Positions 8,623 to 16,688 of a stretch of DNA of 64,000 bases are shown in pieces (the first letter of the stretch is position 1; each line of letters opens with the position of its first letter). This DNA comes from Bog-756 sp963769905 (GTDB lineage Bacteria > Actinomycetota > Acidimicrobiia > Acidimicrobiales > RAAP-2), in the NCBI GenBank assembly GCA_963769905.1, contig CAVYNG010000001.1, forward strand, positions 186,001-250,000, in the 5' to 3' direction. The position numbers were made by a program, and so were the translations under genes. The notes under the pieces are model-generated. The model saw nothing but the letters and a program-made list of their open reading frames with translations, ran no database searches and was not told where the DNA came from.

Positions 8623-9279
8623 GTGACCTTGAGGCAGCGGCTCCTCCGGCGGGTAGTCAGTCAGTTCATGCGCCCCCACGGTGTCGGCGGTCAGGTCGCC
8701 GGCTGGGTGATGGCTCACCGATCGTCGAACCGCCGGCGTAACCGCTGGGTCGTCTCCTTGCTGGACGTGCAGCCAACCGACCGGGTGTTGGAGATCGGCT
8801 TCGGCCCGGGTCTCGCGGTCGAAGAGCTCGCCCGGCTCGCCTCGCAAGGCCAAGTCCTCGGCGTCGATCACTCGGAGGTCATGGTCCGCAAGGCACGAAG
8901 GCGCAACGCGTCTGCGGTCCGGGCCGGTCGCGTCGATCTCCGCCTCGGGTCGGCCGAGGCGCTCCCCGACTTCGGGGACCCCGTCGACAAAGTCTTGGCC
9001 GTCAACTCGATGGGCTTCTGGCACGACCCGGTCGATCGGTTGAGGGAGGTTCGGAACAGGTTGCGGCCGGGCGGCGTCGCCGCGATCGCATCGCAGCCTC
9101 GCTGCCGCGGCGCCACTTGGGAGACTTCGGTGCAGGCCGCACGTGACATCGACACCGCCCTCACCTCCGCGGGCTTCCGCCGAACCCGTGTCGAGACACT
9201 CGAGCTCGATCCACCGGTGGTCTGCGCCATCGGCCTGAACGACGGACCAGCGGGGCCATCTACTCCCGCGCAGCCCTGA
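8623..9279 (+). CDS. Class I SAM-dependent methyltransferase
   Basis: A 218-residue methyltransferase. Motif I is VLEIGFGPGLAVEEL near residue 55, an acidic VDHSEVMVRKA motif II follows near 82, then LRLGSAEALPD, and FWHDPVDRLREVRNRLRPGG marks the post-motif region near 135. The family methylates small molecules or lipids using S-adenosylmethionine. I prefer the GTG at 8623 because codons before it show no conserved pattern and overlap the promoter; a TTG at 8584 is the alternative. It sits behind the MerR-like operator, so metal or drug-responsive expression is conceivable. Confidence 0.78.
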   Translation: MTLRQRLLRRVVSQFMRPHGVGGQVAGWVMAHRSSNRRRNRWVVSLLDVQPTDRVLEIGFGPGLAVEELARLASQGQVLGVDHSEVMVRKARRRNASAVRAGRVDLRLGSAEALPDFGDPVDKVLAVNSMGFWHDPVDRLREVRNRLRPGGVAAIASQPRCRGATWETSVQAARDIDTALTSAGFRRTRVETLELDPPVVCAIGLNDGPAGPSTPAQP

Positions 9280-9292
9280 CCGACGCTCGCCT

Positions 9293-9709
9293 TCAGGGGA
9301 GGTGCACGCTGCCATCGGGCCGCAGCACCCAGCCCGGGTTGTGCGCAACCTCCCACGGATGTCCGTCGGGATCGATGAAGACACCCGAATAGCCGCCCCA
9401 GAACGTCGGAGCCCCGGTACGACCGACGACCGCCCCTGCGGCTTCGGCCTGGGCGAGGACGCCGTCCACCTCCTCGGGGGAACCCACGTTGTAGGCGAGC
9501 GTCACACCGCCCCAACCACCGTCGTCACGGACGCAGCTGTCCTCTGCGAGCTTCTCGCGTCCCCAGAGAGCGAGGATCATTCCACCTGCCTGGAAGAAGA
9601 CGACGTCGCCGTCAGGGGACTCCCCGACCCAGTCCAACGCCTCGTAGAAGCGTCGAGCTCGCGTCGTATCGGCGACCCCGAGGGTGACCAGCGAAACGCG
9701 TTGGTCCAT
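9293..9709 (-). CDS. VOC (glyoxalase-fold) family protein
   Basis: A 138-residue VOC protein, starting MDQRVSLVTLGVADTTRARRFYEAL and ending with GVFIDPDGHPWEVAHNPGW, a typical metal-site strand with D-x-D-G-H-x-W-E. The group includes dioxygenases and resistance proteins. GATAGT at 9716-9721 lies 6 bases before the ATG, with no ribosome site, again suggesting a leaderless message. Its stop is 13 bases from the convergent methyltransferase stop. The gene is probably monocistronic. Confidence 0.82.
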   Translation of the reverse strand: MDQRVSLVTLGVADTTRARRFYEALDWVGESPDGDVVFFQAGGMILALWGREKLAEDSCVRDDGGWGGVTLAYNVGSPEEVDGVLAQAEAAGAVVGRTGAPTFWGGYSGVFIDPDGHPWEVAHNPGWVLRPDGSVHLP

Positions 9710-9716
9710 GGCCTGA

Positions 9717-10109
9717 CTATCCCGTGGCCCCTGGAGGAGCGAAACGCCGGCCGCGCAGCACCTGTGCGTCACCGAGGACGGCGAGCATCGCCAGGCCCGT
9801 CGCGGCCATCGAGTCACGAACGCCGATGGAGCGTCTGGCGAGGATGCTGGCCGTCACGTCCAGGGAATCGCTCAGGAGTGCCGTCAACGTCCAGCGACGG
9901 AGGTCGTCGTCCTGATTCGATCTGGCTGCTGCCACCACTCCCATGCCGATTGCCAAATCGCGGATGCCGATCGTGCGAAGGAGCAGCGCGGCCGTACCGG
10001 TGGCTCGTTCTCGGTCGGAGACCCCGAGAATGGCGGTCGGTGCCGCGATCATGGCGACGCCGATGCCTGCGCGCAGCCAACCCATCCGCTCGCCGACGGT
10101 CATTGCCAT
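9717..10109 (-). CDS. Small DUF4267-like membrane protein
   Basis: A 130-residue protein with three or four hydrophobic stretches: GIGVAMIAAPTAILG near residue 15, ALLLRTIGIRDLAIGMGVVAAA near 45 and AATGLAMLAVLGD near 105. The pattern LRTIGIRDLAIGMG resembles small DUF4267-type inner membrane proteins of unknown role. The ATG at 10109 has no clear ribosome site. The gene lies 7 bases upstream of the VOC gene on the same strand; the VOC -10-like box overlaps its stop codon. Confidence 0.6.
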   Translation of the reverse strand: MAMTVGERMGWLRAGIGVAMIAAPTAILGVSDRERATGTAALLLRTIGIRDLAIGMGVVAAARSNQDDDLRRWTLTALLSDSLDVTASILARRSIGVRDSMAATGLAMLAVLGDAQVLRGRRFAPPGATG

Positions 10110-10162
10110 GGTCCAGCGTATGCCGGTGGGGACGGAAGGTGCGGTGACGTTGCAGCGAGCAG

Positions 10163-10426
10163 TTACGAAGCTTGCGACATCTGCCTGCCGTGGCCTCTCG
10201 GATGACGCCGGCTCCGCCAGGCCAGGCGAAGTGCATCCACCGGGTCCTCTGCACGACCGAGGACTGCTCCACATACCTTGCAGAAGACCCGGAACTCCGA
10301 GGTCGACAGTGCCTGGGGATCTCTGAGGGGCGGATCGAAGGCGACCCACTTCCACCGGCCGCGATGCAGGCCACCGACGGGGAGACTGCTCCGCGAACCT
10401 CGGCTCTGGGTGCTCGACGACTTCAC
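10163..10426 (-). CDS. Possible small CxxC protein, 87 aa
   Basis: An open frame of 87 codons with a GTG start and no recognisable family. It contains WKWVAFDPPLRDP and then VFCKVCGAVLGRAEDP, so a single CxxC that could bind zinc or act in redox. Third-position GC is moderate and there is no good ribosome site, so it could be non-coding. It lies between the DUF4267-like gene and the 218-residue unknown, all on the same strand. Confidence 0.3.
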   Translation of the reverse strand: MKSSSTQSRGSRSSLPVGGLHRGRWKWVAFDPPLRDPQALSTSEFRVFCKVCGAVLGRAEDPVDALRLAWRSRRHPRGHGRQMSQAS

Positions 10427-10511
10427 CGGGACCAGCCAAGCAACTCTTCCTTGCCGCGGGCTGTGAACGAACCGGGGCGCCTCTGTGAGCTGCGAGGGAC
10501 CTGCTCCGGGA

Positions 10512-11168
10512 CTACTGATCTCGACTGGCCTCGGCGGCGAGGCTGAAAGTGTTGCAGTACCAGAGCCGACCTCCCGGGCTCCGCCAGTCGGCCCATTCCG
10601 CGAACCGCTTGCTCTCCACTCCGCCGAGGCGCGGCGCCACGTGGTCGACCATGGTCTGGTAGGTCGCCTCGGGATCGGCGGAGTCGAACTCGTAGAAGTG
10701 CATGTACCGCGGGTCGGCCTCCGCCTCGTTCTCGAAGACCGAGATCTGGGTGAAGCCGGGGATCCCCGCGGCAGCGATGTGACGGATGTGCACGAAGTCT
10801 CCCCAGTCCCGCAGGCTGGTTGCCAGATCGGGGGTGCGGGGGGTGATCCAGACGACGAGGAGTCCGGTGGTCCGCCGACCGGTGAGGATTCCCTGGCTCG
10901 GCCGAGGGTGCCGGCGGAAGCAGAACGCCGTCGAACCCGGTCGCGCCTTGGGCGCCGCACCGTCATCGTCCAGTTCGGCCACGACGAGCAGAGTCCCGTC
11001 GGTGATGCGCATGGGAAGTTCGGTCCGGCAAGGGACACAATTTCTCCACCAGGACGTCCGGAACACGCCCGGCTCTACCAGCAGCTCAACCGCTCGCTCC
11101 GCTCCCTCGGTGTCCGATCCGTCGCCGAGTTCGAGGAACAGCCTCTGGGTCCCGCGGTCTTCCACCAC
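10512..11168 (-). CDS. EthD-like / dimeric alpha-beta barrel hypothetical protein
   Basis: A 218-residue soluble protein. The C-terminal half holds GFTQISVFENEAEADPRYMHFYEFDS and TYQTMVDHVAPRL, the pattern of ferredoxin-like dimeric barrels (EthD, NIPSNAP and relatives) often found in aromatic and alicyclic degradation. The N-terminal half, with a TSWWRNC segment near residue 38, looks like a second copy of such a fold. GTG at 11168 and 11165 are both possible; a TAGCGT box at 11174-11179 precedes them, so a leaderless start is likely. Catalytic residues cannot be assigned. Confidence 0.6.
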   Translation of the reverse strand: MVEDRGTQRLFLELGDGSDTEGAERAVELLVEPGVFRTSWWRNCVPCRTELPMRITDGTLLVVAELDDDGAAPKARPGSTAFCFRRHPRPSQGILTGRRTTGLLVVWITPRTPDLATSLRDWGDFVHIRHIAAAGIPGFTQISVFENEAEADPRYMHFYEFDSADPEATYQTMVDHVAPRLGGVESKRFAEWADWRSPGGRLWYCNTFSLAAEASRDQ

Positions 11169-11273
11169 CGGTCACGCTACCGGCGTTCCAGGATTGGGAC
11201 CTGCCCGCCATTCAAGCGGGAGGCGACACGGTCCTGCGCGTGGCCTTCGAACGAAGTGCCGGTTGCCGCGTGT

Positions 11274-11507
11274 TCAGACCTTTGCTTCGAGGACCAAGTT
11301 GAACGGCGTCTCCGCAACCCGGCGGAGGCTCGAGAACAGTTGCACGAATGGGTAGGGGTCCAACCAGTGCCCACCCGGCAGGTGTCGGCGATCGACCATG
11401 ACCACGTCGGCGTCGCTGGACTCGACCAGAGAGTCGACGAACGCCATCCCGAGCGCGCCCGCTCCGACGACGAGATAGTCGGTCTCGACGAGCGGGCGAT
11501 CCGTCAT
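11274..11507 (-). pseudogene. Chimeric fragment: FAD/NAD-binding N-terminus joined to another protein's tail
   Basis: The first 55 residues, with DYLVVGAGALGMAF near residue 10 and VMVDRRHLPGGHWLDPYPFVQL, are the dinucleotide-binding start of a larger flavoprotein whose family continues for several hundred residues. After PFVQL the sequence switches to SLRRVAETPFNLVLEAKV and stops. That ending resembles the last strand of SAM methyltransferases. I infer a deletion that fused two genes in frame near base 11340. The product is too short to work as an oxidoreductase. It is divergent from the cyclase gene. Confidence 0.55.
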
Positions 11508-11596
11508 CGCGCGGAACTGTAGACCGTGAAGCGCATCGCGGCCATGGGCCGGGGCACACCCGAACGAGGCCGCCTACCCCCGCTAGCATGAACCGC

Positions 11597-12397
11597 GTGG
11601 CACTGTTTCTCGATCGCCACAGAGTCAAAGGCGCAACGGCTTCCGACATCGCTGCCGCCCACGAGCTCGACCTCGCCGTTCAGGATCAGTACGGAGTGCG
11701 CTACGTCACCTACTGGTTCGACGAAGAGGAGGGGGCGGTCTTCTGTCTGGCCGAAGGGCGCGACCGGGCAGCAGTCGAGACCGTGCACCGAGAGGCCCAC
11801 GGCCTGATGGCGGACAACGTGATCGAGGTCGGCGAGGGACCGATCAACAACTTCTTGGGTGACTTCCCTCATCATCCTCCGGGCGAGGCCTATACCGATT
11901 CCGCTGTGCGAGCGATCTTGTTCACTGATTTCTGCGGTTCCACTCAGATGACTCAAGAGTTGGGGGACGAGGGATTCATGTACTTGCTTCGCGAACACGA
12001 CGAGATCGTGCGGTCGGCCTTGGGTCGACGCGGTGGACGTGAAGTGAAACACACCGGCGACGGGATCATGGCTTCGTTCTTGTCGGCGATCGCCGCCGTG
12101 GAATCGGGAATCGACATCCAGGGATCGGTTCGCGATCGGAACGACGCGGCCGAGCACCCCATTCGACTCCGGATCGGCATCAGCATCGGAGAGCCGGTCA
12201 CCGAGAGCGGCGACTTGTTCGGGACTGCCGTCCAGCTCTCGGCGCGGCTCTGTGAAGTGGCCTCTCCTGGTGGTATCGCCGTCTCCAACGCAGTCCGCGA
12301 AGTATGCGCCGGAAAGACCCTTCGGTTCGACTCCAAAGGGGATTTGGGCCTCAAGGGTTTCGCGACGCCGGTGCCCGTGTTCGAGGTGAGCTGCTGA
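11597..12397 (+). CDS. DUF4242 domain fused to class III adenylate/guanylate cyclase
   Basis: A 266-residue protein with a DUF4242 domain (residues about 1-85, including LDRHRVKGATASDIAAAHELD) followed by a class III nucleotide cyclase domain (about 95-265). Catalytic features: the first metal Asp in ILFTDFCGST, the second in KHTGDGIMASF, and GISIGEPV in the substrate strand. It would make cyclic AMP or GMP. The usual start choice is the ATG at 11588, but TAGCAT at 11584-11589 covers that codon and lies 7 bases before this GTG, which also places the DUF4242 start in its normal register. DUF4242 may bind a metal or ligand that tunes the cyclase. Confidence 0.85.
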   Translation: MALFLDRHRVKGATASDIAAAHELDLAVQDQYGVRYVTYWFDEEEGAVFCLAEGRDRAAVETVHREAHGLMADNVIEVGEGPINNFLGDFPHHPPGEAYTDSAVRAILFTDFCGSTQMTQELGDEGFMYLLREHDEIVRSALGRRGGREVKHTGDGIMASFLSAIAAVESGIDIQGSVRDRNDAAEHPIRLRIGISIGEPVTESGDLFGTAVQLSARLCEVASPGGIAVSNAVREVCAGKTLRFDSKGDLGLKGFATPVPVFEVSC

Positions 12398-12503
12398 GCC
12401 CGGTTGGTTCGCTTCGACCGACGGTGTCGACGCGGTACGTTGCGATGATGGCTCCTACGGTCGACAACAACCTGGTCCGCGGAACACCGGCGAGAGCGCG
12501 AGT

Positions 12504-13424
12504 ATGACGGTGCAAGAGCTGGATGCGTCCATCTCCGAAGCAATCACGCTGATCGAGCTGGGCGACCTCACCACCGCGAAGCTTGCCGAGGTTCGAGTCG
12601 AGTTCTCGATCCCGGTGCCGGATTCGATCGAGTGGTCCGACGTGCAGGTGCCGGGAGATCCCGACGTCACGGTGAGGGTCTACCGCTCGAAGGAGACCAC
12701 CGGCCCGGCCCCCTGCGTCTACTCGATGCATGGTGGCGGTTACGTGCTCGGCTCGCGCGAGCTCGACAACCCAATCTTCGCCAACTGGTGCTCGGAGCTC
12801 GGGATCGTGGGCGTTTCGGTCGAATACCGCCTGGCGCCGGAGACCCCCTATCCCGGTCCGCTCGAGGACTGCTACCGAGGACTCTTGTGGTGCTACGAGC
12901 ACGCAGACGAGTTCGGCATCGACCGGACCCGCATCGGCGTCGCCGGCCTCAGTGCAGGCGGAGGTCTGGCTGCGGCGCTCGCCCTCGTCGCGCGCGATCG
13001 CGGCGAGGTGCCCCTTGCTTTTCAGCTCCTCGATTGCCCGATGCTCGACGACCGCCAGCAGACGGCGTCGAGCCAGCTCGACGGACTTCCCGTCTGGAGC
13101 CGTAGGTCGAACGAATTCGGCTGGCGCTCCTACCTGGGTGAGCTCTACGGGACCGACGACGTGCCGGCGACCGCGGCACCGGCCCGGGCCTTTGACTTGT
13201 CGGGCCTCCCTCCGGCGTTCGTGTCGGTTGGCACGGTCGACGGATTCCGCGACGAGGACATCGTGTACGCGATGCGTCTGAACCAGGCCGGGGTGCCAAC
13301 CGAACTTCACGTCTACCCAGGGCTTTGTCACGGGTATCAGATCGCGGCGGACTCCCCTGTCGTCCTCCAGTCGAGCCTCGACGTCACTCGGTGGTTGCGA
13401 CGTCAGATACTGCCGACGACCTGA
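12504..13424 (+). CDS. HSL-family alpha/beta hydrolase (esterase)
   Basis: A 306-residue hormone-sensitive-lipase type esterase. Seen: the oxyanion motif MHGGGYVLGS near residue 75, the nucleophile elbow GLSAGGG near 152, an Asp/Glu in VSVGTVDGFRDED near 245 and the catalytic His in YPGLCHGYQ near 280. It hydrolyses carboxyl esters of short or medium acids. The ATG at 12504 follows a purine-rich GAGAGCGCGAG. The gene follows the cyclase gene by 106 bases and may have its own promoter. Confidence 0.88.
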   Translation: MTVQELDASISEAITLIELGDLTTAKLAEVRVEFSIPVPDSIEWSDVQVPGDPDVTVRVYRSKETTGPAPCVYSMHGGGYVLGSRELDNPIFANWCSELGIVGVSVEYRLAPETPYPGPLEDCYRGLLWCYEHADEFGIDRTRIGVAGLSAGGGLAAALALVARDRGEVPLAFQLLDCPMLDDRQQTASSQLDGLPVWSRRSNEFGWRSYLGELYGTDDVPATAAPARAFDLSGLPPAFVSVGTVDGFRDEDIVYAMRLNQAGVPTELHVYPGLCHGYQIAADSPVVLQSSLDVTRWLRRQILPTT

Positions 13425-13472
13425 CTCCCTGCCGGGGCGCGCTCTCCCGGCGGGAGTAGGCGACCAGCAGCG

Positions 13473-14132
13473 TCAGGTCGACCGCTCAACCGTGGGTCCG
13501 AGATCGGTCGTGTGCTCCGAGGAGAACAGTTGCTCGACACCGACCCGGGCCACTGGGACGAGAGCCGGCGCGAGGTCACGGAAGGCCTGCTCGACCAACC
13601 GGGGGTCTTGTTCGTATGGCAGGTTTCCACTGAGCCAAAGCGTCGCGATGCCGTGGACCACTGCCCAGGCGGCCGCGCCCTGGGCTACCACTTCGGCCTG
13701 GTCGACAGCGCCGGTGCCGGTGCGGAGCGCTTCGTAGAGCACCTCGAAGGTGGTGGCGCGCTCACGCGTCAGGTCCTCGTCCAGTGGGTCGACGAGAGAG
13801 TGGTCCCACATGACCTGGAAATGAGCCGGATGCTCCAGAGCGAATTCGACGTAGCGCCGGCCCGTCGCGACCAGCGCGTCGTCCCGGCCCAGAGCTGCGC
13901 TGGTGCGCCTGTGCAGCAGCTGGAAGCCTTCGGCTGCCAATGCGGTGAAAAGGCCTCGCTTGTCGCCAAAGTGGTGGGCCGGCGCGGCATGTGAGACTCC
14001 GGCCCGACGGGCGAGCGCCCGCAGGCTGAGCCCGGCGGTTCCGGCCAACGCGATCTCGTCCGCCGCGGCAGCGAGCAGGGTCGACCGCAGATTCCCGTGG
14101 TGGTACCGCGCCTGTCGGGTCTCGCGGGGCAT
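13473..14132 (-). CDS. TetR-family regulator (WHG-type C-terminus)
   Basis: A 219-residue TetR repressor. The helix-turn-helix lies at residues about 25-60 (LSLRALARRAGVSHAAPAHHFGDK) and the C-terminal domain has the AAWAVVHGIATLWL helix of the WHG group. It is divergent from the SnoaL-like gene and the intervening 98 bases carry two matching dyads that are probably its operators. GATACT at 14140-14145 with TTGCCA 18 bases further up is a good promoter, and it puts the transcript start at this ATG. The GTG at 14138 would then lie upstream of the transcript start and is rejected. Confidence 0.9.
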   Translation of the reverse strand: MPRETRQARYHHGNLRSTLLAAAADEIALAGTAGLSLRALARRAGVSHAAPAHHFGDKRGLFTALAAEGFQLLHRRTSAALGRDDALVATGRRYVEFALEHPAHFQVMWDHSLVDPLDEDLTRERATTFEVLYEALRTGTGAVDQAEVVAQGAAAWAVVHGIATLWLSGNLPYEQDPRLVEQAFRDLAPALVPVARVGVEQLFSSEHTTDLGPTVERST

Positions 14133-14139
14133 CGTCACC

Positions 14140-14211
14140 AGTATCGGTTCCCGAACTTGACAGTGGCAAGAAGCCTGTCCAGACTGGTCTCACCATCTTG
14201 ACAACGACAAG
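14140..14211. promoter_or_regulatory. Divergent promoter with two CTTGACA..G.CAAG dyads
   Basis: CTTGACAGTGGCAAG at 14156-14170 and CTTGACAACGACAAG at 14197-14211 share the form CTTGACA-N2-G-N-CAAG and are inverted repeats (outer CTTG/CAAG perfect). Their centres are 41 bp apart, about four helical turns. The first overlaps the minus-strand -35 TTGCCA (14164-14169) of the TetR gene and a plus-strand TTGACA (14157-14162) facing the SnoaL gene. I read both as sites for the adjacent TetR protein. Confidence 0.6.
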
Positions 14212-14230
14212 TATGCGACGGAGGTGTGCC

Positions 14231-14638
14231 ATGTACGCATGGTTGGTGGGGCGGATGATCAGGAGCGGCTACGCCCGGGCCGTCGCCGGGCAACCGAGGA
14301 TGCTGATGACCCTGGCGGCCGACGATGTCGAATTCGTGTTCCCCGGACAGAGCTCGTTCGCCGGGAGACTCGGCACCAAAGCCGACCTGGCGAAGTGGAT
14401 GACGAGGTTCGCTTCCTTGCATCCCGAATTCCGCATCGACGACGTGGTCGTGAGCGGTCCCCCCTGGAACATGAGGGTGGCGGTCCGGTTCCACGACGCC
14501 ATTGGCAACGACTACCGCAACGACGGAATGGAGTACCTCCGGCTGCAGCGCGGAAGGCTGCGCCGTGTGGAGGTGTTCGTCGACACCGAACGGATCAGCG
14601 CCTGGGAGTCCCGCCATCCCGAGCTGCTCGCCAGCTGA
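14231..14638 (+). CDS. SnoaL-like / NTF2-fold protein
   Basis: A 135-residue protein of the NTF2-like fold. ARAVAGQPRMLMTLAADDVEFVFPG near residue 10 and the C-terminal YLRLQRGRLRRVEVFVDTERI strands are typical of SnoaL-type cyclases, isomerases and binding proteins. The ATG has GGAGGTG seven bases upstream, which selects it over in-frame codons further up. It is the likely target of the divergent TetR repressor and is followed 41 bases later by an enoyl-CoA hydratase gene, perhaps in the same transcript. Confidence 0.8.
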   Translation: MYAWLVGRMIRSGYARAVAGQPRMLMTLAADDVEFVFPGQSSFAGRLGTKADLAKWMTRFASLHPEFRIDDVVVSGPPWNMRVAVRFHDAIGNDYRNDGMEYLRLQRGRLRRVEVFVDTERISAWESRHPELLAS

Positions 14639-14679
14639 GGTCGCCAAGAGCCTCACCGCGCCGCATACGATGCGACGCC

Positions 14680-15483
14680 ATGTCCTTCACCGAGATCACC
14701 CGGCCTCACCCGCAGGTGGCGGTCGTGACGCTCAACCGACCAGAGCGGATGAACGCCATGGCCTTCGACGTGATGATCCCGTTCCGCGACGCCCTTCGGG
14801 AGGTGGGCAATGACAACGACGCGCGCGTCGTGGTGATCACCGGCGCAGGCCGCGGGTTCTGTTCGGGGGCAGACCACGAGAACCCCGGCTCGATGCCGAA
14901 CATCGACGGGCTGACGCTGCCCACCATCGCACTGCGCTCCATGGAGATGCTCGACGACGTCATCACGACCATCCGCCGACTGCACCAACCGGTGATCGCC
15001 GCCGTGAACGGGGCGGCAATCGGTGGAGGCTTCTGTCTTGCACTCGCCGCCGACATCCGGATCGCGTCCGAGGATGCCTATTTCCGGGCAGCCGGCATCA
15101 ACAACGGGCTCACCGCGGCCGAACTCGGGCTCAGCTATCTCCTGCCCCGCTCAGTGGGCCAGTCTCGAGCGGCCGAGATCATGTTGACCGGCCGGGACGT
15201 CGACGCGGGCGAGGCCGACCGCGTCGGTCTGGTCTCCCGGGTCGTGCCAGGTGATCGGTTGCTCCCTGCGTGCTTCGAGATGGCGGACCGCATCAACGGC
15301 TGGAGCCGGGCGGGGGTCGAGCTGACCAAGCGGCAGCTCTGGAACAGCCTCGACGCCAGCAGCCTGCAGTCGCACATGGACGCAGAAGGCCTTTCGCAGC
15401 TCTTCGTTCGCATCACGACCCGCAATTTCGAGGAGTCCGTCGCCGCGCGGAAAGAAGGGCGGACACCCGAATTCAAGGACTGA
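14680..15483 (+). CDS. Enoyl-CoA hydratase/isomerase family protein
   Basis: A 267-residue crotonase. The CoA-binding GRGFCSGADHEN near residue 62 and the oxyanion segment AVNGAAIGGGFCLALAADIRIAS near 108 are clear. In the segment FRAAGINNGLTAAELGLSYLLPR (about residues 128-150) the position that carries the second hydratase Glu can be filled by the E of AAELG. It probably acts in beta-oxidation of an unusual acyl-CoA. ATG chosen because it is the family's normal N-terminus (SFTEITRPHPQVAVVTLNRPERMNA). Probably co-transcribed with the SnoaL-like gene. Confidence 0.88.
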   Translation: MSFTEITRPHPQVAVVTLNRPERMNAMAFDVMIPFRDALREVGNDNDARVVVITGAGRGFCSGADHENPGSMPNIDGLTLPTIALRSMEMLDDVITTIRRLHQPVIAAVNGAAIGGGFCLALAADIRIASEDAYFRAAGINNGLTAAELGLSYLLPRSVGQSRAAEIMLTGRDVDAGEADRVGLVSRVVPGDRLLPACFEMADRINGWSRAGVELTKRQLWNSLDASSLQSHMDAEGLSQLFVRITTRNFEESVAARKEGRTPEFKD

Positions 15484-15520
15484 GCCCGCCGACGAGCCGA
15501 GGCAGCGGCCTCTGCAGGGG

Positions 15521-16093
15521 TCAAGCCTTCCTTCCGCCCGCCGGGCGGTACCTCAGGAAGACGACGCCGCTCACAAAACGCCGTACGTCGAGCAGTTCGA
15601 GGTCGAGGCGGGGCCGGCTCGGTAGCCACGCCTTACCGGCGCCGACCACCACGGGAACGACGAACAGCTGGAACTCATCGACCAGGCCGGACTCAATGGC
15701 CTGGCGTGCAAGTTCGGCACCCCCAACCGTCACATCACGACTGAAGGTCGCCTTGAACTTCCGTATCTCCTCGGCGTCGAAGTGTTGCTCGATTCGGGTC
15801 CTCGCGCTTCGAGCCGATTCCAACGTCCTCGAGTAGACGACCTTCTCCGCGGCTTGCCAGAGCTGGGTGAACTCCCGGAGAAACGCCGGCACACTCTCAT
15901 CCAGTGGAGCCGTTTCCCAGTAGAGCATCGTCTCGTACATTCGACGCCCGTAGAGGTACGTTCCCACAGGCCGCTCGAGCTCATTGACAAAGCTGAACAC
16001 CTCTTGGTCGGGAGCGGCCCACTCGAATCGACCTCGGGCATCCTCGACGTAGCCGTCGAGGGAGGCAATCGCGGAGTAGATCAGCTTCGCCAC
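15521..16093 (-). CDS. RibD-C / dihydrofolate reductase-like protein
   Basis: A 190-residue protein of the dihydrofolate reductase fold, RibD C-terminal branch: IYSAIASLDGYVED at the start, YGRRMYETMLYWE near residue 48, and VTVGGAELARQAIESGLVDEFQLFVVPVVVGAG near 125, then LLDVRRFVSGVVFLRYRP. Family members bind NADPH; the substrate of this stand-alone branch is unknown. GTG start. It lies 16 bases downstream of the DUF1801 gene on the same strand, a common pairing. Confidence 0.85.
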   Translation of the reverse strand: MAKLIYSAIASLDGYVEDARGRFEWAAPDQEVFSFVNELERPVGTYLYGRRMYETMLYWETAPLDESVPAFLREFTQLWQAAEKVVYSRTLESARSARTRIEQHFDAEEIRKFKATFSRDVTVGGAELARQAIESGLVDEFQLFVVPVVVGAGKAWLPSRPRLDLELLDVRRFVSGVVFLRYRPAGGRKA

Positions 16094-16109
16094 GGGAACT
16101 GCCTTCGGA

Positions 16110-16508
16110 CTAACGCTTGGCCTTGAACTTGTTCAGGGTCACGGCAGCGCGAACGAGCGTCTTGAACGCCTGTTCGTTCACTTTCTCACCCTCGTGGAAG
16201 TCGATGGCACGCCTGGTGCTCCCCTCGAGACTGGAGTTGAACAGGCCCGAAGGGTCCTTCAGCGCCGCGCCTTTGGCGAAGGTCAATTTCACGACGTTCT
16301 TGTACGTCTCACCGGTACAGATGATTCCGTCGTGCGACCAGACCGGAACCCCTCTCCACTTCCACTCCTCGACAACCTCGGGGTCGGCTTCCTTGACCAA
16401 GGCACGGAGCTGGCCGAGCATCTTCCCCCGCCAGTCCCCCAGTTCCTTGATCCTCGTATCGATCAGCTGAGAAGGGGACTTGCTCTTTGGCGAATCGCTC
16501 TCCATCAT
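16110..16508 (-). CDS. DUF1801 (YdhG-like) protein
   Basis: A 132-residue DUF1801 protein: WRGKMLGQLRALVKEADPEVVEEWKWRGVPVW near residue 28 and the HDGIICTGETYKNVVKLTFAKGA segment near 60 are diagnostic. The fold is related to frataxin-like and phage proteins; no enzymatic role is established. Two adjacent ATG codons (16508, 16505) lie 5-8 bases after AGGGAGA. Its neighbours suggest a two-gene operon with the RibD-like gene. Confidence 0.85.
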   Translation of the reverse strand: MMESDSPKSKSPSQLIDTRIKELGDWRGKMLGQLRALVKEADPEVVEEWKWRGVPVWSHDGIICTGETYKNVVKLTFAKGAALKDPSGLFNSSLEGSTRRAIDFHEGEKVNEQAFKTLVRAAVTLNKFKAKR

Positions 16509-16688
16509 CTCCCTTTCTCTTCCTTGGTCCCGAGCGCTGGCGAACGGGTCGTTTCGCCTCGGCCATCGAATGCGTGCGGTCGGGCTCCTCGAACAGTACT
16601 CACCCGTCCTGATCGCGACGTCGAGGCCCCTCGACCGGGAACCGCCGGTCGGAGAACCGCGGCCTCTCGCTCCTTGCGTCCCGCGTCG

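Noticed and set aside
14224..14679. A longer N-terminus for the enoyl-CoA hydratase reading through the SnoaL-like gene
   Set aside because: That segment overlaps the SnoaL-like gene in another frame and the family begins at the ATG at 14680.
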